A stretch of DNA of 6,699 bases from REEB95 sp035632055. GTDB lineage: Bacteria > Pseudomonadota > Alphaproteobacteria > ATCC43930 > CGMCC-115725. The position numbers and the translations under genes are program-made. Location of the stretch: NCBI GenBank assembly GCA_035632055.1, contig DASQHO010000043.1, positions 1 through 6,699 on the forward strand, given 5' to 3'. Below are positions 1 through 6,125 of this stretch, in pieces; the first letter of the stretch is position 1, and the number at the start of each line of letters is the position of its first letter. The notes under the pieces are model-generated. The model ran no database searches. It had not been told where the DNA came from and was given only the letters and a program-made list of their open reading frames with translations.

Positions 1-177
1 CTGAGTTTGCGGCAGGTCGACGGGTACGCCGACGGTCAGCAGCGGCGCCGTCACCATGAAGATGACTAGCAGCACCAGCATGACGTCGACCATCGGCGTC
101 ACGTTGATCTCCGACATCGGCCGGTAGCGCGCTGAGCGCGAACTCACGTCACGCGGTCCCGGAAGCGTCGCCGCCAT
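1..177 (-). CDS. tolR: TolR (ExbD/TolR family), N-terminal 59 residues; runs off the left edge
   Basis: TolR is an inner-membrane subunit of the TolQ-TolR proton channel, which energises TolA and the Tol-Pal system during outer-membrane constriction. The start is ATG at 177-175, one base after the tolQ TGA. An upstream GAGAAGG lies 9 bases from the ATG, inside the end of tolQ. The visible protein has a short cytoplasmic tail of about 20 residues with several arginines. The family hallmark SEINVTPMVDVMLVLLVIF follows, at about residues 22-40, and the single membrane segment continues through MVTAPLLTVGV. Asp31 inside that segment is the conserved proton-path aspartate of the family. The periplasmic domain begins with VDLPQTQ and is cut by the window edge. 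ExbD is the only real alternative. The neighbours ybgC and tolQ settle it as TolR. Confidence 0.95.
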   Translation of the reverse strand, partial: MAATLPGPRDVSSRSARYRPMSEINVTPMVDVMLVLLVIFMVTAPLLTVGVPVDLPQTQ

Positions 178-178
178 G

Positions 179-955
179 TCAGTGAACCTTCTCGTCGAGC
201 TGGCGCGACAGGATGGCGCTGAACTCGGTGGCGAAGGCCTGCAGCCGGCTGGCGTAGCGGCTGAAATCGGTCGAGAACTTGTTATAGGCAACGACCGCCG
301 GAATCGCCGCCACCAGGCCGAGAGCGGTCGCGAACAGCGATTCGGCGATGCCGGGCGCCACGACCGCCAGGCTCGTGTTCTTGACCGCGGCGATCGCCTG
401 GAAGCTGTTCATGATGCCCCACACCGTGCCGAACAGGCCGACGAACGGGGCGGTCGAGCCGACGGTGGCAAGGAACGGCATATAGCGTTCGAGCCGATCC
501 ATCTCACGGCCGAGCGTGATCTGCATGACGCGCTCGACGCGCTCCTTGAGGTTGGCGCGCATGCTTGTGCTTTCGATCAGGCCCTTGGCCACGCTGCGCC
601 GCCATTCGCGCATTGCCGCCGCGAACACCGCGGACATCGGATCCTCCGGCCGCTCGCCGACACGTTCGTATAGATCGTCCAGCGATCCGCCCGACCAGAA
701 GTTCTCCTCGAATTCCTCGGCGTCGCGATGCAGCCGCCGCAGCTTGCTCGTCTTGTCGAAGATCACCGCCCACGACCAGAACGAGGCCGCCAGCAGAAGG
801 AAGAGCACGAGCTTGACGATCGTGTCCGCCTGCATGAACAAGGCGAACATCGAGAGATCGTGCGGCGCCGCCGAGCCGGCGAGCGCCATCTGGTCGATGG
901 GCGCCGGCGGGCTCGCGAGCGTGTTGACGGCATTGTCGATGACGTTACCGGCCAT
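179..955 (-). CDS. tolQ: TolQ, proton-channel subunit of the Tol-Pal system
   Basis: TolQ (MotA/TolQ/ExbB family) forms the membrane oligomer that houses TolR and uses the proton gradient to drive TolA. The 258-residue protein has the expected three membrane segments: about residues 45-66, 160-186 (with VGSTAPFVGLFGTVWGIM) and 197-224 (with APGIAESLFATALGLVAAIP). A large cytoplasmic loop of about 90 residues lies between the first two, as is usual for this family. The start at 955-953 lies 11 bases inside the end of ybgC. AAGGTG about 10 bases upstream could be the ribosome binding site. Met23 is a possible alternative start, because the first 35 residues (rich in Ala, Pro and Asn) look poorly conserved. 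The overlap with ybgC and the one-base gap to tolR indicate translational coupling in one operon. ExbB is excluded by context. Confidence 0.96.
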   Translation of the reverse strand: MAGNVIDNAVNTLASPPAPIDQMALAGSAAPHDLSMFALFMQADTIVKLVLFLLLAASFWSWAVIFDKTSKLRRLHRDAEEFEENFWSGGSLDDLYERVGERPEDPMSAVFAAAMREWRRSVAKGLIESTSMRANLKERVERVMQITLGREMDRLERYMPFLATVGSTAPFVGLFGTVWGIMNSFQAIAAVKNTSLAVVAPGIAESLFATALGLVAAIPAVVAYNKFSTDFSRYASRLQAFATEFSAILSRQLDEKVH

Positions 956-1421
956 TGGCTTTGATCACCTTCGGAGTTAGAGAGGTTTGAGGGTCGAATT
1001 GCGCGACCGCGGCCGCAAGCGGCGGCGGCAGCCGTGTCGGGCGGCCGCTCTTGGCGACGCAGACGACAGTGCAGGTCATAATGAAAAGGTGCGTGCCGGC
1101 GCGCGTGATCGTCTGCTCGAGTTCGATCGCGGCGCCGCTGGCGCCAAGTACGCGGGTGTGGACGACAAGCTCGTCGTCGAGCCGCGCCGGCATGAGATAT
1201 TCGGCGGTGAGCTTGTGTACGGCGAGGACGATCCCGGATTCGTCGCGCAGCCGCCCATGCGACGCGCCCAAAGCGCGGATCGCCTCGCTGCGGGCACGTT
1301 CAGCGAACTTGAGATAGTTGGCGTAATAGACGACGCCGCCGGCATCAGTGTCTTCGTAATAGACGTGTACCGGAAAAAGATGGGCGCCGTCGGCAAGGCG
1401 GCCTTCGCGCGGCAGATTCAC
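945..1421 (-). CDS. ybgC: YbgC, Tol-Pal-associated acyl-CoA thioesterase (4HBT hotdog fold)
   Basis: This is a cytoplasmic hotdog-fold thioesterase that hydrolyses short acyl-CoA esters. In E. coli the protein also binds acyl carrier protein and sits at the front of the tol-pal cluster. The 158-residue sequence carries the family motif YYEDTDAGGVVYYANYLKF at residues 21-39. Asp26 aligns with the catalytic Asp18 of the gammaproteobacterial enzymes. The helix RARSEAIRALG follows, as expected. The start codon is GTG at 1421-1419. It overlaps the ruvB stop as GTGA and follows a near-perfect ribosome binding site, AGGAGGAG, about 5 bases upstream, so I trust this start. The 3' end overlaps tolQ by 11 bases. 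A Pro-Pro-Pro run lies at residues 132-134, and the last ~20 residues look like a loose tail. Its role in Tol-Pal function is still not clear in the family. Confidence 0.95.
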   Translation of the reverse strand: MNLPREGRLADGAHLFPVHVYYEDTDAGGVVYYANYLKFAERARSEAIRALGASHGRLRDESGIVLAVHKLTAEYLMPARLDDELVVHTRVLGASGAAIELEQTITRAGTHLFIMTCTVVCVAKSGRPTRLPPPLAAAVAQFDPQTSLTPKVIKANGR

Positions 1422-2470
1422 GCTGGCTCCTCCTCGCTGTCCTTGGCGCCGAGCAGGTCGAGCTGCGCGCCCTTGGGGCGTATTGGCTTGAGATCGAGAT
1501 AGAGAAACCCGGCATCAGTCAGCATGCGGCCACGCGGCGTGCGATGGACAAGACCCTGCTGCACGAGATACGGCTCGATCACGTCCTCGATGACGTCGCG
1601 TTCCTCGCCAAGCGCGGCAGCGACTGTTTCGGCGCCCACTGGACCGCCGCCGTAATTCTTGCCGATGCACAGCAAATAACGGCGATCCATTGCATCGAGG
1701 CCGCGCCCGTCGACCTCGAGCCTTTGCAGCGCCGCATCGGCGATTTTGACATCGACCCGCGCCGCGCCGCCGACGGCGGCGAAATCGCGGACGCGGCGCA
1801 GGAGCCGCGACGCGACGCGCGGCGTGCCGCGCGAACGCCGGGCGATCTCACCGGCACCTTCGGCGTCGAGCGTCATGTCGAGCACACGCGCGCCGCGCGC
1901 GACGATCTCGCGCAGTTCGGTGGTTTCATAGAATTGCAGCCGCAGCGGAATGCCGAAGCGCTCGCGCAACGGTCGGGTGATGAGTCCGGCGCGCGTCGTC
2001 GCGCCGATGAGCGTGAAGGCCGGCAGATCGATGCGCACGGAACGCGCTGCCGGCCCCTCGCCGATCACTAGGTCGAGCTCGAAGTCCTCCATCGCCGGAT
2101 AAAGCACCTCTTCGACCGCCGGCGCGAGGCGGTGGATTTCGTCGATGAACAACACATCGCGCGGCTCGAGATTGGTCAGGATAGCGGCGAGATCGCCGGC
2201 GCGCTGGATCACAGGTCCGGAGGTGGCGCGAAATCCGGCGCCCATCTCGCGCGCGATGATCTGCGCCAGCGTCGTCTTGCCGAGACCTGGCGGTCCCGAC
2301 AGCAGCACATGGTCGAGCGCTTCGCCGCGTGCCCGTGCCGCCTTGATGAAGACCGCGAGATTATCGCGCATCGTCTTTTGGCCGACGAATTCCGCCAGCG
2401 TCGCCGGACGCAGCGAAAGCTCGGCGTCCTCGGGCCGGCGATCAGCCGACAAGATGCGCGGCGCTGTCAT
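1418..2470 (-). CDS. ruvB: RuvB, Holliday junction branch-migration ATPase
   Basis: RuvB is the hexameric AAA+ motor that, loaded by RuvA, drives branch migration of Holliday junctions in recombination repair. The 350-residue protein is intact. It shows Walker A GPPGLGKTT (residues 59-67), Walker B DVLFIDEIHR (105-114) and sensor 1 GATTRAG (156-162). The arginine finger lies in RPLRERFGI (about 166-174, probably Arg171), and sensor 2 is RGTPRVASRLLRR (214-226). The C-terminal winged helix includes KNYGGGPVGAETVA and RTPRGRMLT. The tail after about residue 335 is acidic and slightly longer than in E. coli RuvB (336 residues). The ATG at 2470-2468 overlaps the ruvA stop as ATGA, with GGGAG 9 bases upstream. 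The gene's own stop overlaps the GTG of ybgC. Confidence 0.98.
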   Translation of the reverse strand: MTAPRILSADRRPEDAELSLRPATLAEFVGQKTMRDNLAVFIKAARARGEALDHVLLSGPPGLGKTTLAQIIAREMGAGFRATSGPVIQRAGDLAAILTNLEPRDVLFIDEIHRLAPAVEEVLYPAMEDFELDLVIGEGPAARSVRIDLPAFTLIGATTRAGLITRPLRERFGIPLRLQFYETTELREIVARGARVLDMTLDAEGAGEIARRSRGTPRVASRLLRRVRDFAAVGGAARVDVKIADAALQRLEVDGRGLDAMDRRYLLCIGKNYGGGPVGAETVAAALGEERDVIEDVIEPYLVQQGLVHRTPRGRMLTDAGFLYLDLKPIRPKGAQLDLLGAKDSEEEPA

Positions 2471-3057
2471 CGGCCGAGCTCCCGCAGGCCTGCTTTAATG
2501 AGCGCATCGATCCGTGCCGACCGGCCGAGCCGGCGCGCCGCTTCAGCGACCGCGCCGTAGGCGTCACCGCGCGTGTAGCCGAGATTGACCAGCGCCGAAA
2601 CCGCATCCGCAGTCGCGCCGTCCGCGGCGTCGGCGACAACCGCGACCGGCGCCAGCGCAGCGGCCTTGTCCTTCAATTCGGTCAAAATACGGGCGGCGAG
2701 CTTCGGCCCGACGCCCTCGGCGCGCGTGATCGAGGCCTTGTCCTGTGCGATGATTGCGGTGGCAAGCTCGGCCGGTACTAGCGTGCTGAGTATCGCCATG
2801 GCGATGCGCGCGCCGACCCCCTGGACCGACAGCAGCAGCCGGAACCAGGCACGTTCAGCTTCGTCGGGGAATCCAAATAGGTGGATATGATCCTCGCGCA
2901 CGTGGGTTTCGATGTAGAGCCGCAGCGGCTCGCCGCGCGCCGGCAGGCGGCCGAGGCTGCGCGCCGAGCAGAAGACGTGGTAGCCGACGCCATTGACGTC
3001 GAGCACGAGGCTGTCGGCCGCGACCTGGTCGAGCCGGCCGGCGAGCATCGCGATCAT
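2467..3057 (-). CDS. ruvA: RuvA, Holliday junction-binding subunit
   Basis: RuvA tetramers bind the four-way junction, hold it in the open square form and recruit RuvB rings. The 196 residues fit the family (203 in E. coli). Domain I, an OB fold, spans about residues 1-63 and includes the acidic pin Glu55-Asp56 in HVREDHIHLFGF. Two helix-hairpin-helix motifs follow: LLLSVQGVGARIAMAIL (74-90) and AEGVGPKLAARILTELKDK (113-131). A flexible Ala/Val-rich linker spans roughly 133-148. Domain III, which contacts RuvB (about 150-196), contains ALVNLGYTRGDAYGAV. The ATG at 3057-3055 overlaps the ruvC stop as ATGA, with GAGGTG 5 bases upstream. The 3' end overlaps ruvB in the same way, which suggests coupled translation of the three subunits. 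Confidence 0.98.
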   Translation of the reverse strand: MIAMLAGRLDQVAADSLVLDVNGVGYHVFCSARSLGRLPARGEPLRLYIETHVREDHIHLFGFPDEAERAWFRLLLSVQGVGARIAMAILSTLVPAELATAIIAQDKASITRAEGVGPKLAARILTELKDKAAALAPVAVVADAADGATADAVSALVNLGYTRGDAYGAVAEAARRLGRSARIDALIKAGLRELGR

Positions 3058-3566
3058 CGCCGCACCTCGCTCGCCAGCGCGCGGCCGACCCAGGCCTGCG
3101 CGCTGCGCGCATGATGCGCGTGGCAGATAGCGACGGCCAGCGCATCGGCGGCGTCGGCGGAGGCGTTGGCTCCGGGCAGCAGCTTGCCCACCATCAAGGC
3201 GATCTGGCGCTTATCGGCGTGGCCAAAACCGACCACCGATTTCTTGATCAGGTTCGCGGAATATTCGTGCACCGGCAGGCCGCGATCCGCTGGCGCGAGC
3301 AGTACAACACCACGCGCCAGGCCCAGCTTCAGCGTCGACGACGCATTGCGATTGACGAAAGTTTCCTCGACCGCCGCCGCCGCCGGCGCATAGCGATCGA
3401 GCACGACGGTGAGTCCGCGAAAAAGTTCGGCGAGCCTTTGCGCCAACGTGCCGGTGCCCGCCACCGCGATTACGCCGCAAGCGACATGATGCAGTCGATT
3501 GCCCTCGGCGTCGATGACGCCCCAGCCGGTTCGGCGCAGGCCCGGATCGAGACCGATGAGCCGCAT
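3054..3566 (-). CDS. ruvC: RuvC, Holliday junction resolvase
   Basis: RuvC is the dimeric endonuclease (RNase H-like fold) that cuts Holliday junctions symmetrically after RuvAB-driven branch migration. The 170-residue protein has all four catalytic carboxylates: Asp7 in GLDPGLRRTGWG, Glu67 in AVEETFVNRN, and Asp138 and Asp141 in ADAADALAVAICHAH. The ATG at 3566-3564 gives the usual MRLIGLDPG beginning. The upstream sequence has only a weak ribosome binding match (ACGGA, close to the start). The gene begins 30 bases after the yebC stop, with no hairpin terminator between them. It is therefore probably read from a promoter upstream of yebC. I saw no LexA-type box in front of it. Confidence 0.98.
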   Translation of the reverse strand: MRLIGLDPGLRRTGWGVIDAEGNRLHHVACGVIAVAGTGTLAQRLAELFRGLTVVLDRYAPAAAAVEETFVNRNASSTLKLGLARGVVLLAPADRGLPVHEYSANLIKKSVVGFGHADKRQIALMVGKLLPGANASADAADALAVAICHAHHARSAQAWVGRALASEVRR

Positions 3567-3596
3567 GATCCGTTCAGCGACAGCGTTCCGGCGAAC

Positions 3597-4343
3597 TCAC
3601 GCGCTCAACCGCGCCATGATGTCGTCGGATACTTCGAAATTGGCGAAGACGTTCTGCACGTCGTCATTGTCCTCCAATGTCTCGAGGAGCTTGAATAGCG
3701 CTTCGGCCTCGTCGCGGCCGATCGGCGAATTGGTTTTTGGGCGCCAGACTAGCCGCGCGGAACTCGGCACGCCGAACTTACGCTCGAGCCGATCGCGCAC
3801 CGCGTTGAATTCGTCGGGCGCGCAAGTCACGACGCGCTCGTCACCTTGAACCTCGGCGTCGTTGGCACCCGCCTCGACCGCGGCTTCGAACAGCGCGTCG
3901 AAATCGACGGTGGCGGGAAATACAACCTGCCCGGCGCGATCGAACAGGAAGCTGACGCTGTTGCTCTCGCCGAGATTGCCGCCCGCCTTCGTGAATGCGG
4001 CGCGGATTTCGCTTGCGGTGCGATTGCGGTTATCGGTGAGCGCTTCAACGATCACCGCCACGCCGCCCGGGCCGTAGCCCTCGTAGCGCACTTCCTCGTA
4101 ATTCTCCGTCTCGCCGCCACCGCTGCCGCGCTTGATCGCGCGTTCCATCGTGTCGCGCGGCATGTTGGCTTCCTTGGCGGCCATCACTGCGGCGCGCAGC
4201 CGCGGATTGGTGTCGGGATCGGACGAGCCGGTTTTGGCCGCCGTGGTCAGTTCGCGAATGATCTTGGTGAAGACCTTGGCGCGCTTTTTGTCCTGCGCGC
4301 CCTTGCGATGCATAATGTTCTTGAATTGGGAATGCCCGGCCAT
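3597..4343 (-). CDS. yebC: YebC/PmpR/TACO1-family protein, probable translation factor
   Basis: Members of this family were long annotated as transcription regulators. More recent work on YebC and mitochondrial TACO1 points to a role at the ribosome, in relieving stalls at proline-rich stretches. The 248-residue protein opens with the signature MAGHSQFKNIMHRKGAQDKK. It then has FTKIIRELTTAAK (25-37), DPDTNPRLRAAVMAAKEANMP (about 42-62), YEGYGPGGVAVIVEALTDNRNRT (about 87-109) and the C-terminal DDVQNVFANFEV (227-238). I placed the start at ATG 4343-4341 because this is the universal N-terminus of the family. The frame stays open back to an ATG at 4433, but those 30 extra residues do not resemble the family. 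The ribosome binding site is weak (GGA about 8 bases upstream). The gene lies just ahead of ruvC, an arrangement common in proteobacteria. Confidence 0.96.
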   Translation of the reverse strand: MAGHSQFKNIMHRKGAQDKKRAKVFTKIIRELTTAAKTGSSDPDTNPRLRAAVMAAKEANMPRDTMERAIKRGSGGGETENYEEVRYEGYGPGGVAVIVEALTDNRNRTASEIRAAFTKAGGNLGESNSVSFLFDRAGQVVFPATVDFDALFEAAVEAGANDAEVQGDERVVTCAPDEFNAVRDRLERKFGVPSSARLVWRPKTNSPIGRDEAEALFKLLETLEDNDDVQNVFANFEVSDDIMARLSA

Positions 4344-4469
4344 CTGCCAATCCGGCGACAAAGTGGTTTCGCCCCGACCATACCATATCGAGTGAATCGA
4401 CAGCCATCTGACCGCGCTTGTCCCCGCGATCATTGAGCCGAGATAATATGGCAGGATTACGGCGTGCGG
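4344..4469 (-). promoter_or_regulatory. 126-base spacer between ymdB and yebC; likely site of a yebC-ruvCAB promoter
   Basis: This is the only noncoding gap of any size between the 6S RNA and the left edge. It separates the folate/phosphoesterase pair from yebC and the ruv genes. On the minus strand it holds AT-richer patches, CATATTATCT (4450-4441) and GATATGGTATGG (4389-4378), that could supply a -10 element. Neither has a convincing -35 partner at the right distance. I see no strong hairpin followed by T residues, so there is no clear terminator for ymdB. That a promoter lies here is inferred from the spacing, not from a clear motif. Confidence 0.3.
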
Positions 4470-5315
4470 CTACGAAGGTGACAGCGCGCGCGCCGTGGTT
4501 TCCATCTCGTGGGGCCAGGCCGGCGTCAGCTTTCCGCCGATTCGCACGGGCACGATGCGGCGCGCCAGCCCGGTGGCATCGTCGGTATCGACGACCGCTG
4601 CGCAGACCGTGGCCTCACCTTCGGCGACCTGCAGCCGCTCGACCGGCATCTTTTTGACGAAGCGCGCAATGGCACCAGCGCTTTGCATGCCGATGACGGA
4701 ATCGTAATCGCCGCACATGCCGACGTCGCTCATATATGCGGTCCCTGCCGGCAGGATGCGTTGGTCGGCGGCCGGCACGTGGCTGTGGGTGCCGAGCACC
4801 GCGGAGGCCCGGCCGTCGCAGAAATAGCCCATGGCGGTCTTTTCCGATGTCGCTTCGCCGTGGAAATCGATCAGCGTCGCATCGACCGCGCCGAGGGGAT
4901 ATTCGTCGAGCAGCTTGCTGACCGCGGCAAACGGATCGTCGATGGCATCCATAAATAGGCGGGCCATGGCGTTGATGACCAGCACCTTGCGCCCGTTGCG
5001 CGTCGCGAATACACCGTGGCCGCGGCCAGGCGTGCCAGTCGGGAAATTCACCGGACGGAGCAGGCGCGGATCGCCGGCGATATAGGAGATGATCTCGCGA
5101 CGGTCCCAGACGTGATTGCCTGTGGTAATGACATCGCAGCCCGCAGCATAGAGCTGCTCGCAGATCTTGTCGGTGATACCAAATCCGTGCGCCGCGTTTT
5201 CGCCGTTGACGATGACGAGATCGAGACTGAGCGCGCGGCGCAAGCGTGGCAACTCAGCGACAACCGCATCGCGACCGGCGCGTCCGACGACGTCGCCACA
5301 GAGCAGCAGTCTCAT
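4470..5315 (-). CDS. ymdB: YmdB-type metallophosphoesterase (TIGR00282 family)
   Basis: This calcineurin-like phosphoesterase is of the type known from Bacillus subtilis YmdB, a 2',3'-cyclic nucleotide phosphodiesterase. It is unrelated to the E. coli macrodomain protein of the same name. The 281 residues carry the complete two-metal site: Asp8 (LCGDVVGRAGR), Glu39-Asn40 (VNGENAAHG), Asn67-His68 (TTGNHVWD), His152 (IDFHGEATSEK), and His177 and His179 (GTHSHVPAAD). Asp203 lies in the conserved MSDVGMCGDYDSVIGM stretch. The ATG at 5315-5313 has GAGGG about 7 bases upstream and starts 10 bases after the stop of the cyclo-ligase gene, so the two are very likely cotranscribed. The substrate in proteobacteria is not established. 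The fixed link to a folate gene is the only functional hint here. Confidence 0.92.
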   Translation of the reverse strand: MRLLLCGDVVGRAGRDAVVAELPRLRRALSLDLVIVNGENAAHGFGITDKICEQLYAAGCDVITTGNHVWDRREIISYIAGDPRLLRPVNFPTGTPGRGHGVFATRNGRKVLVINAMARLFMDAIDDPFAAVSKLLDEYPLGAVDATLIDFHGEATSEKTAMGYFCDGRASAVLGTHSHVPAADQRILPAGTAYMSDVGMCGDYDSVIGMQSAGAIARFVKKMPVERLQVAEGEATVCAAVVDTDDATGLARRIVPVRIGGKLTPAWPHEMETTARALSPS

Positions 5316-5325
5316 GCCAGAGCCC

Positions 5326-5931
5326 TCAACCCTTGCGCCCGCGGAACCACTGCGCGCCGCGTTCGGTGATCACCACATCGAGCGGCACGTCAGTCGCCTC
5401 GAGTGGAAGCTCGCGCTCCTGTTGAATGGAGAAGGCCAAGCCGACCGCGAGCAGCTTTGGGTTTTGCGCGCGCAACCCCGGCAGCGTGCGATCGTAATAG
5501 CCAGCGCCGGTGCCGAGACGATGGCCCTGGCTGTCGAACGCCACCAGCGGCACGAGCACAACTTCTGGAACGATTTCAGGCGACGACGGTAGCGGCGCGG
5601 GCAGGCCCTGTGCGTCGGGCGTCACCGGATCGTCCGGCGCCCAGGCGCGAAAGACCAGAGGCGCGTTCTTCGCCGTGACGACCGGTAGCGCCAAATGATA
5701 GCCCTCGTTGCGCAGCGATTTGAGCGCCGGTAGCGGATCGAGCTCGGAGCCGCGCTGAAGGTAGCCGGCGACGACGCAGCGCGGCGGCAGATAAAGCTCC
5801 GGCAGAAAGTTGCTGAGCTGGGCGGCGACCTGCGTGCCAGTAGCGCGGTAAGCCACGGCGCGGCGTTCGCGCGCCTGTGTCCGAAGGGTTGCTTTCAGCG
5901 CGGCAACGTCTGCGAGTGTGTTTGGGCTCAT
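5326..5931 (-). CDS. ygfA: 5-formyltetrahydrofolate cyclo-ligase
   Basis: The enzyme uses ATP to convert 5-formyl-THF to 5,10-methenyl-THF, returning a storage folate to one-carbon metabolism. It acts in the cytoplasm. The 201-residue protein shows the family layout. There is an N-terminal basic helix (ALKATLRTQARERR, about 11-24), the segment AGYLQRGSELDPLPAL (55-70) and the nucleotide-binding signature DSQGHRLGTGAGYYDR (133-148). The late strand DVPLDVVITERG (181-192) completes the pattern. The ATG at 5931-5929 begins 26 bases after the inferred 3' end of the 6S RNA. The same adjacency occurs in E. coli (ssrS-ygfA, also called fau). I see no Shine-Dalgarno sequence upstream of this ATG, and no alternative start just upstream in frame, so initiation may be inefficient or leader-dependent. 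ymdB follows after 10 bases. Confidence 0.95.
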   Translation of the reverse strand: MSPNTLADVAALKATLRTQARERRAVAYRATGTQVAAQLSNFLPELYLPPRCVVAGYLQRGSELDPLPALKSLRNEGYHLALPVVTAKNAPLVFRAWAPDDPVTPDAQGLPAPLPSSPEIVPEVVLVPLVAFDSQGHRLGTGAGYYDRTLPGLRAQNPKLLAVGLAFSIQQERELPLEATDVPLDVVITERGAQWFRGRKG

Positions 5932-5957
5932 GTGGTGAAACGCGCGGAATTCAAAGT

Positions 5958-6121
5958 GAGGATGGAGCCGCGTCGGCCGTCGGCCTTGACGAACCCTCGT
6001 GGCCCGCTAACGCAGGTGGGAACCATGTGCCGAAGCCACAGCTCCGGTAGGGACAGTCCCCGAGGTGTCGATATCGGCCCCGGGGTTTCATGCGCCTAAC
6101 GCACCGCGCAGCCCCATCCTC
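5958..6121 (-). ncRNA. ssrS: 6S RNA (SsrS), alphaproteobacterial type
   Basis: 6S RNA mimics an open promoter and traps the housekeeping RNA polymerase holoenzyme when growth slows. It is released when polymerase copies a short product RNA from it. On the minus strand, GAGGATGGGGCTGCG (6121-6107) pairs with CGCGGCTCCATCCTC (5972-5958) over 15 pairs, including two G-U, to form the closing stem. Inside lie GGGCCGATAT (6080-6071), of which GCCGATAT also occurs in E. coli 6S RNA near the product-RNA start. Further in are GGGGACTGTCCCTACC (about 6062-6047) and a hairpin with a C(UUCG)G loop (6040-6026). GCGTTAGCGGGCCACGAGGG (6012-5993) is next. CGA..CCTCG (6070-6061) pairs with CGAGG..TCG (from about 5999 down), giving the inner arm. 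The position between zapA and ygfA is the classic one. The ends are inferred from the stem (about 164 nt). I could not run a covariance model. Confidence 0.9.
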
Positions 6122-6125
6122 GTAC

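Noticed and set aside
176..673. 165-codon plus-strand open frame antisense to tolQ
   Set aside because: It is a shadow of tolQ: Arg/Ala/Gly/His-rich translation, no recognisable domain, and it overlaps a fully recognised gene.
987..1502. 171-codon plus-strand open frame antisense to ybgC and the 3' end of ruvB
   Set aside because: It is a shadow frame across two well-supported, translationally coupled genes.
3111..3698. 195-codon plus-strand open frame antisense to ruvC and the end of yebC
   Set aside because: It spans two recognised genes in the opposite direction and has low-complexity Arg/Gln-rich content. Long antisense frames are expected in GC-rich DNA.
4344..4433. N-terminal extension of YebC starting at the ATG at 4433
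   Set aside because: The family always begins MAGHSQF-like, as found at 4343. The extra residues have no family resemblance.
3846..4436. 196-codon plus-strand open frame antisense to yebC
   Set aside because: Its composition mirrors yebC codons and it has no domain or ribosome binding site. It is only long because yebC has few antisense stop triplets.
6050..6060. Inverted repeat GGGACAGTCCC as a possible operator
   Set aside because: It lies inside the 6S RNA body and is explained by the conserved GGGACTGTCCC segment of that RNA. A one-base loop would not form a hairpin.
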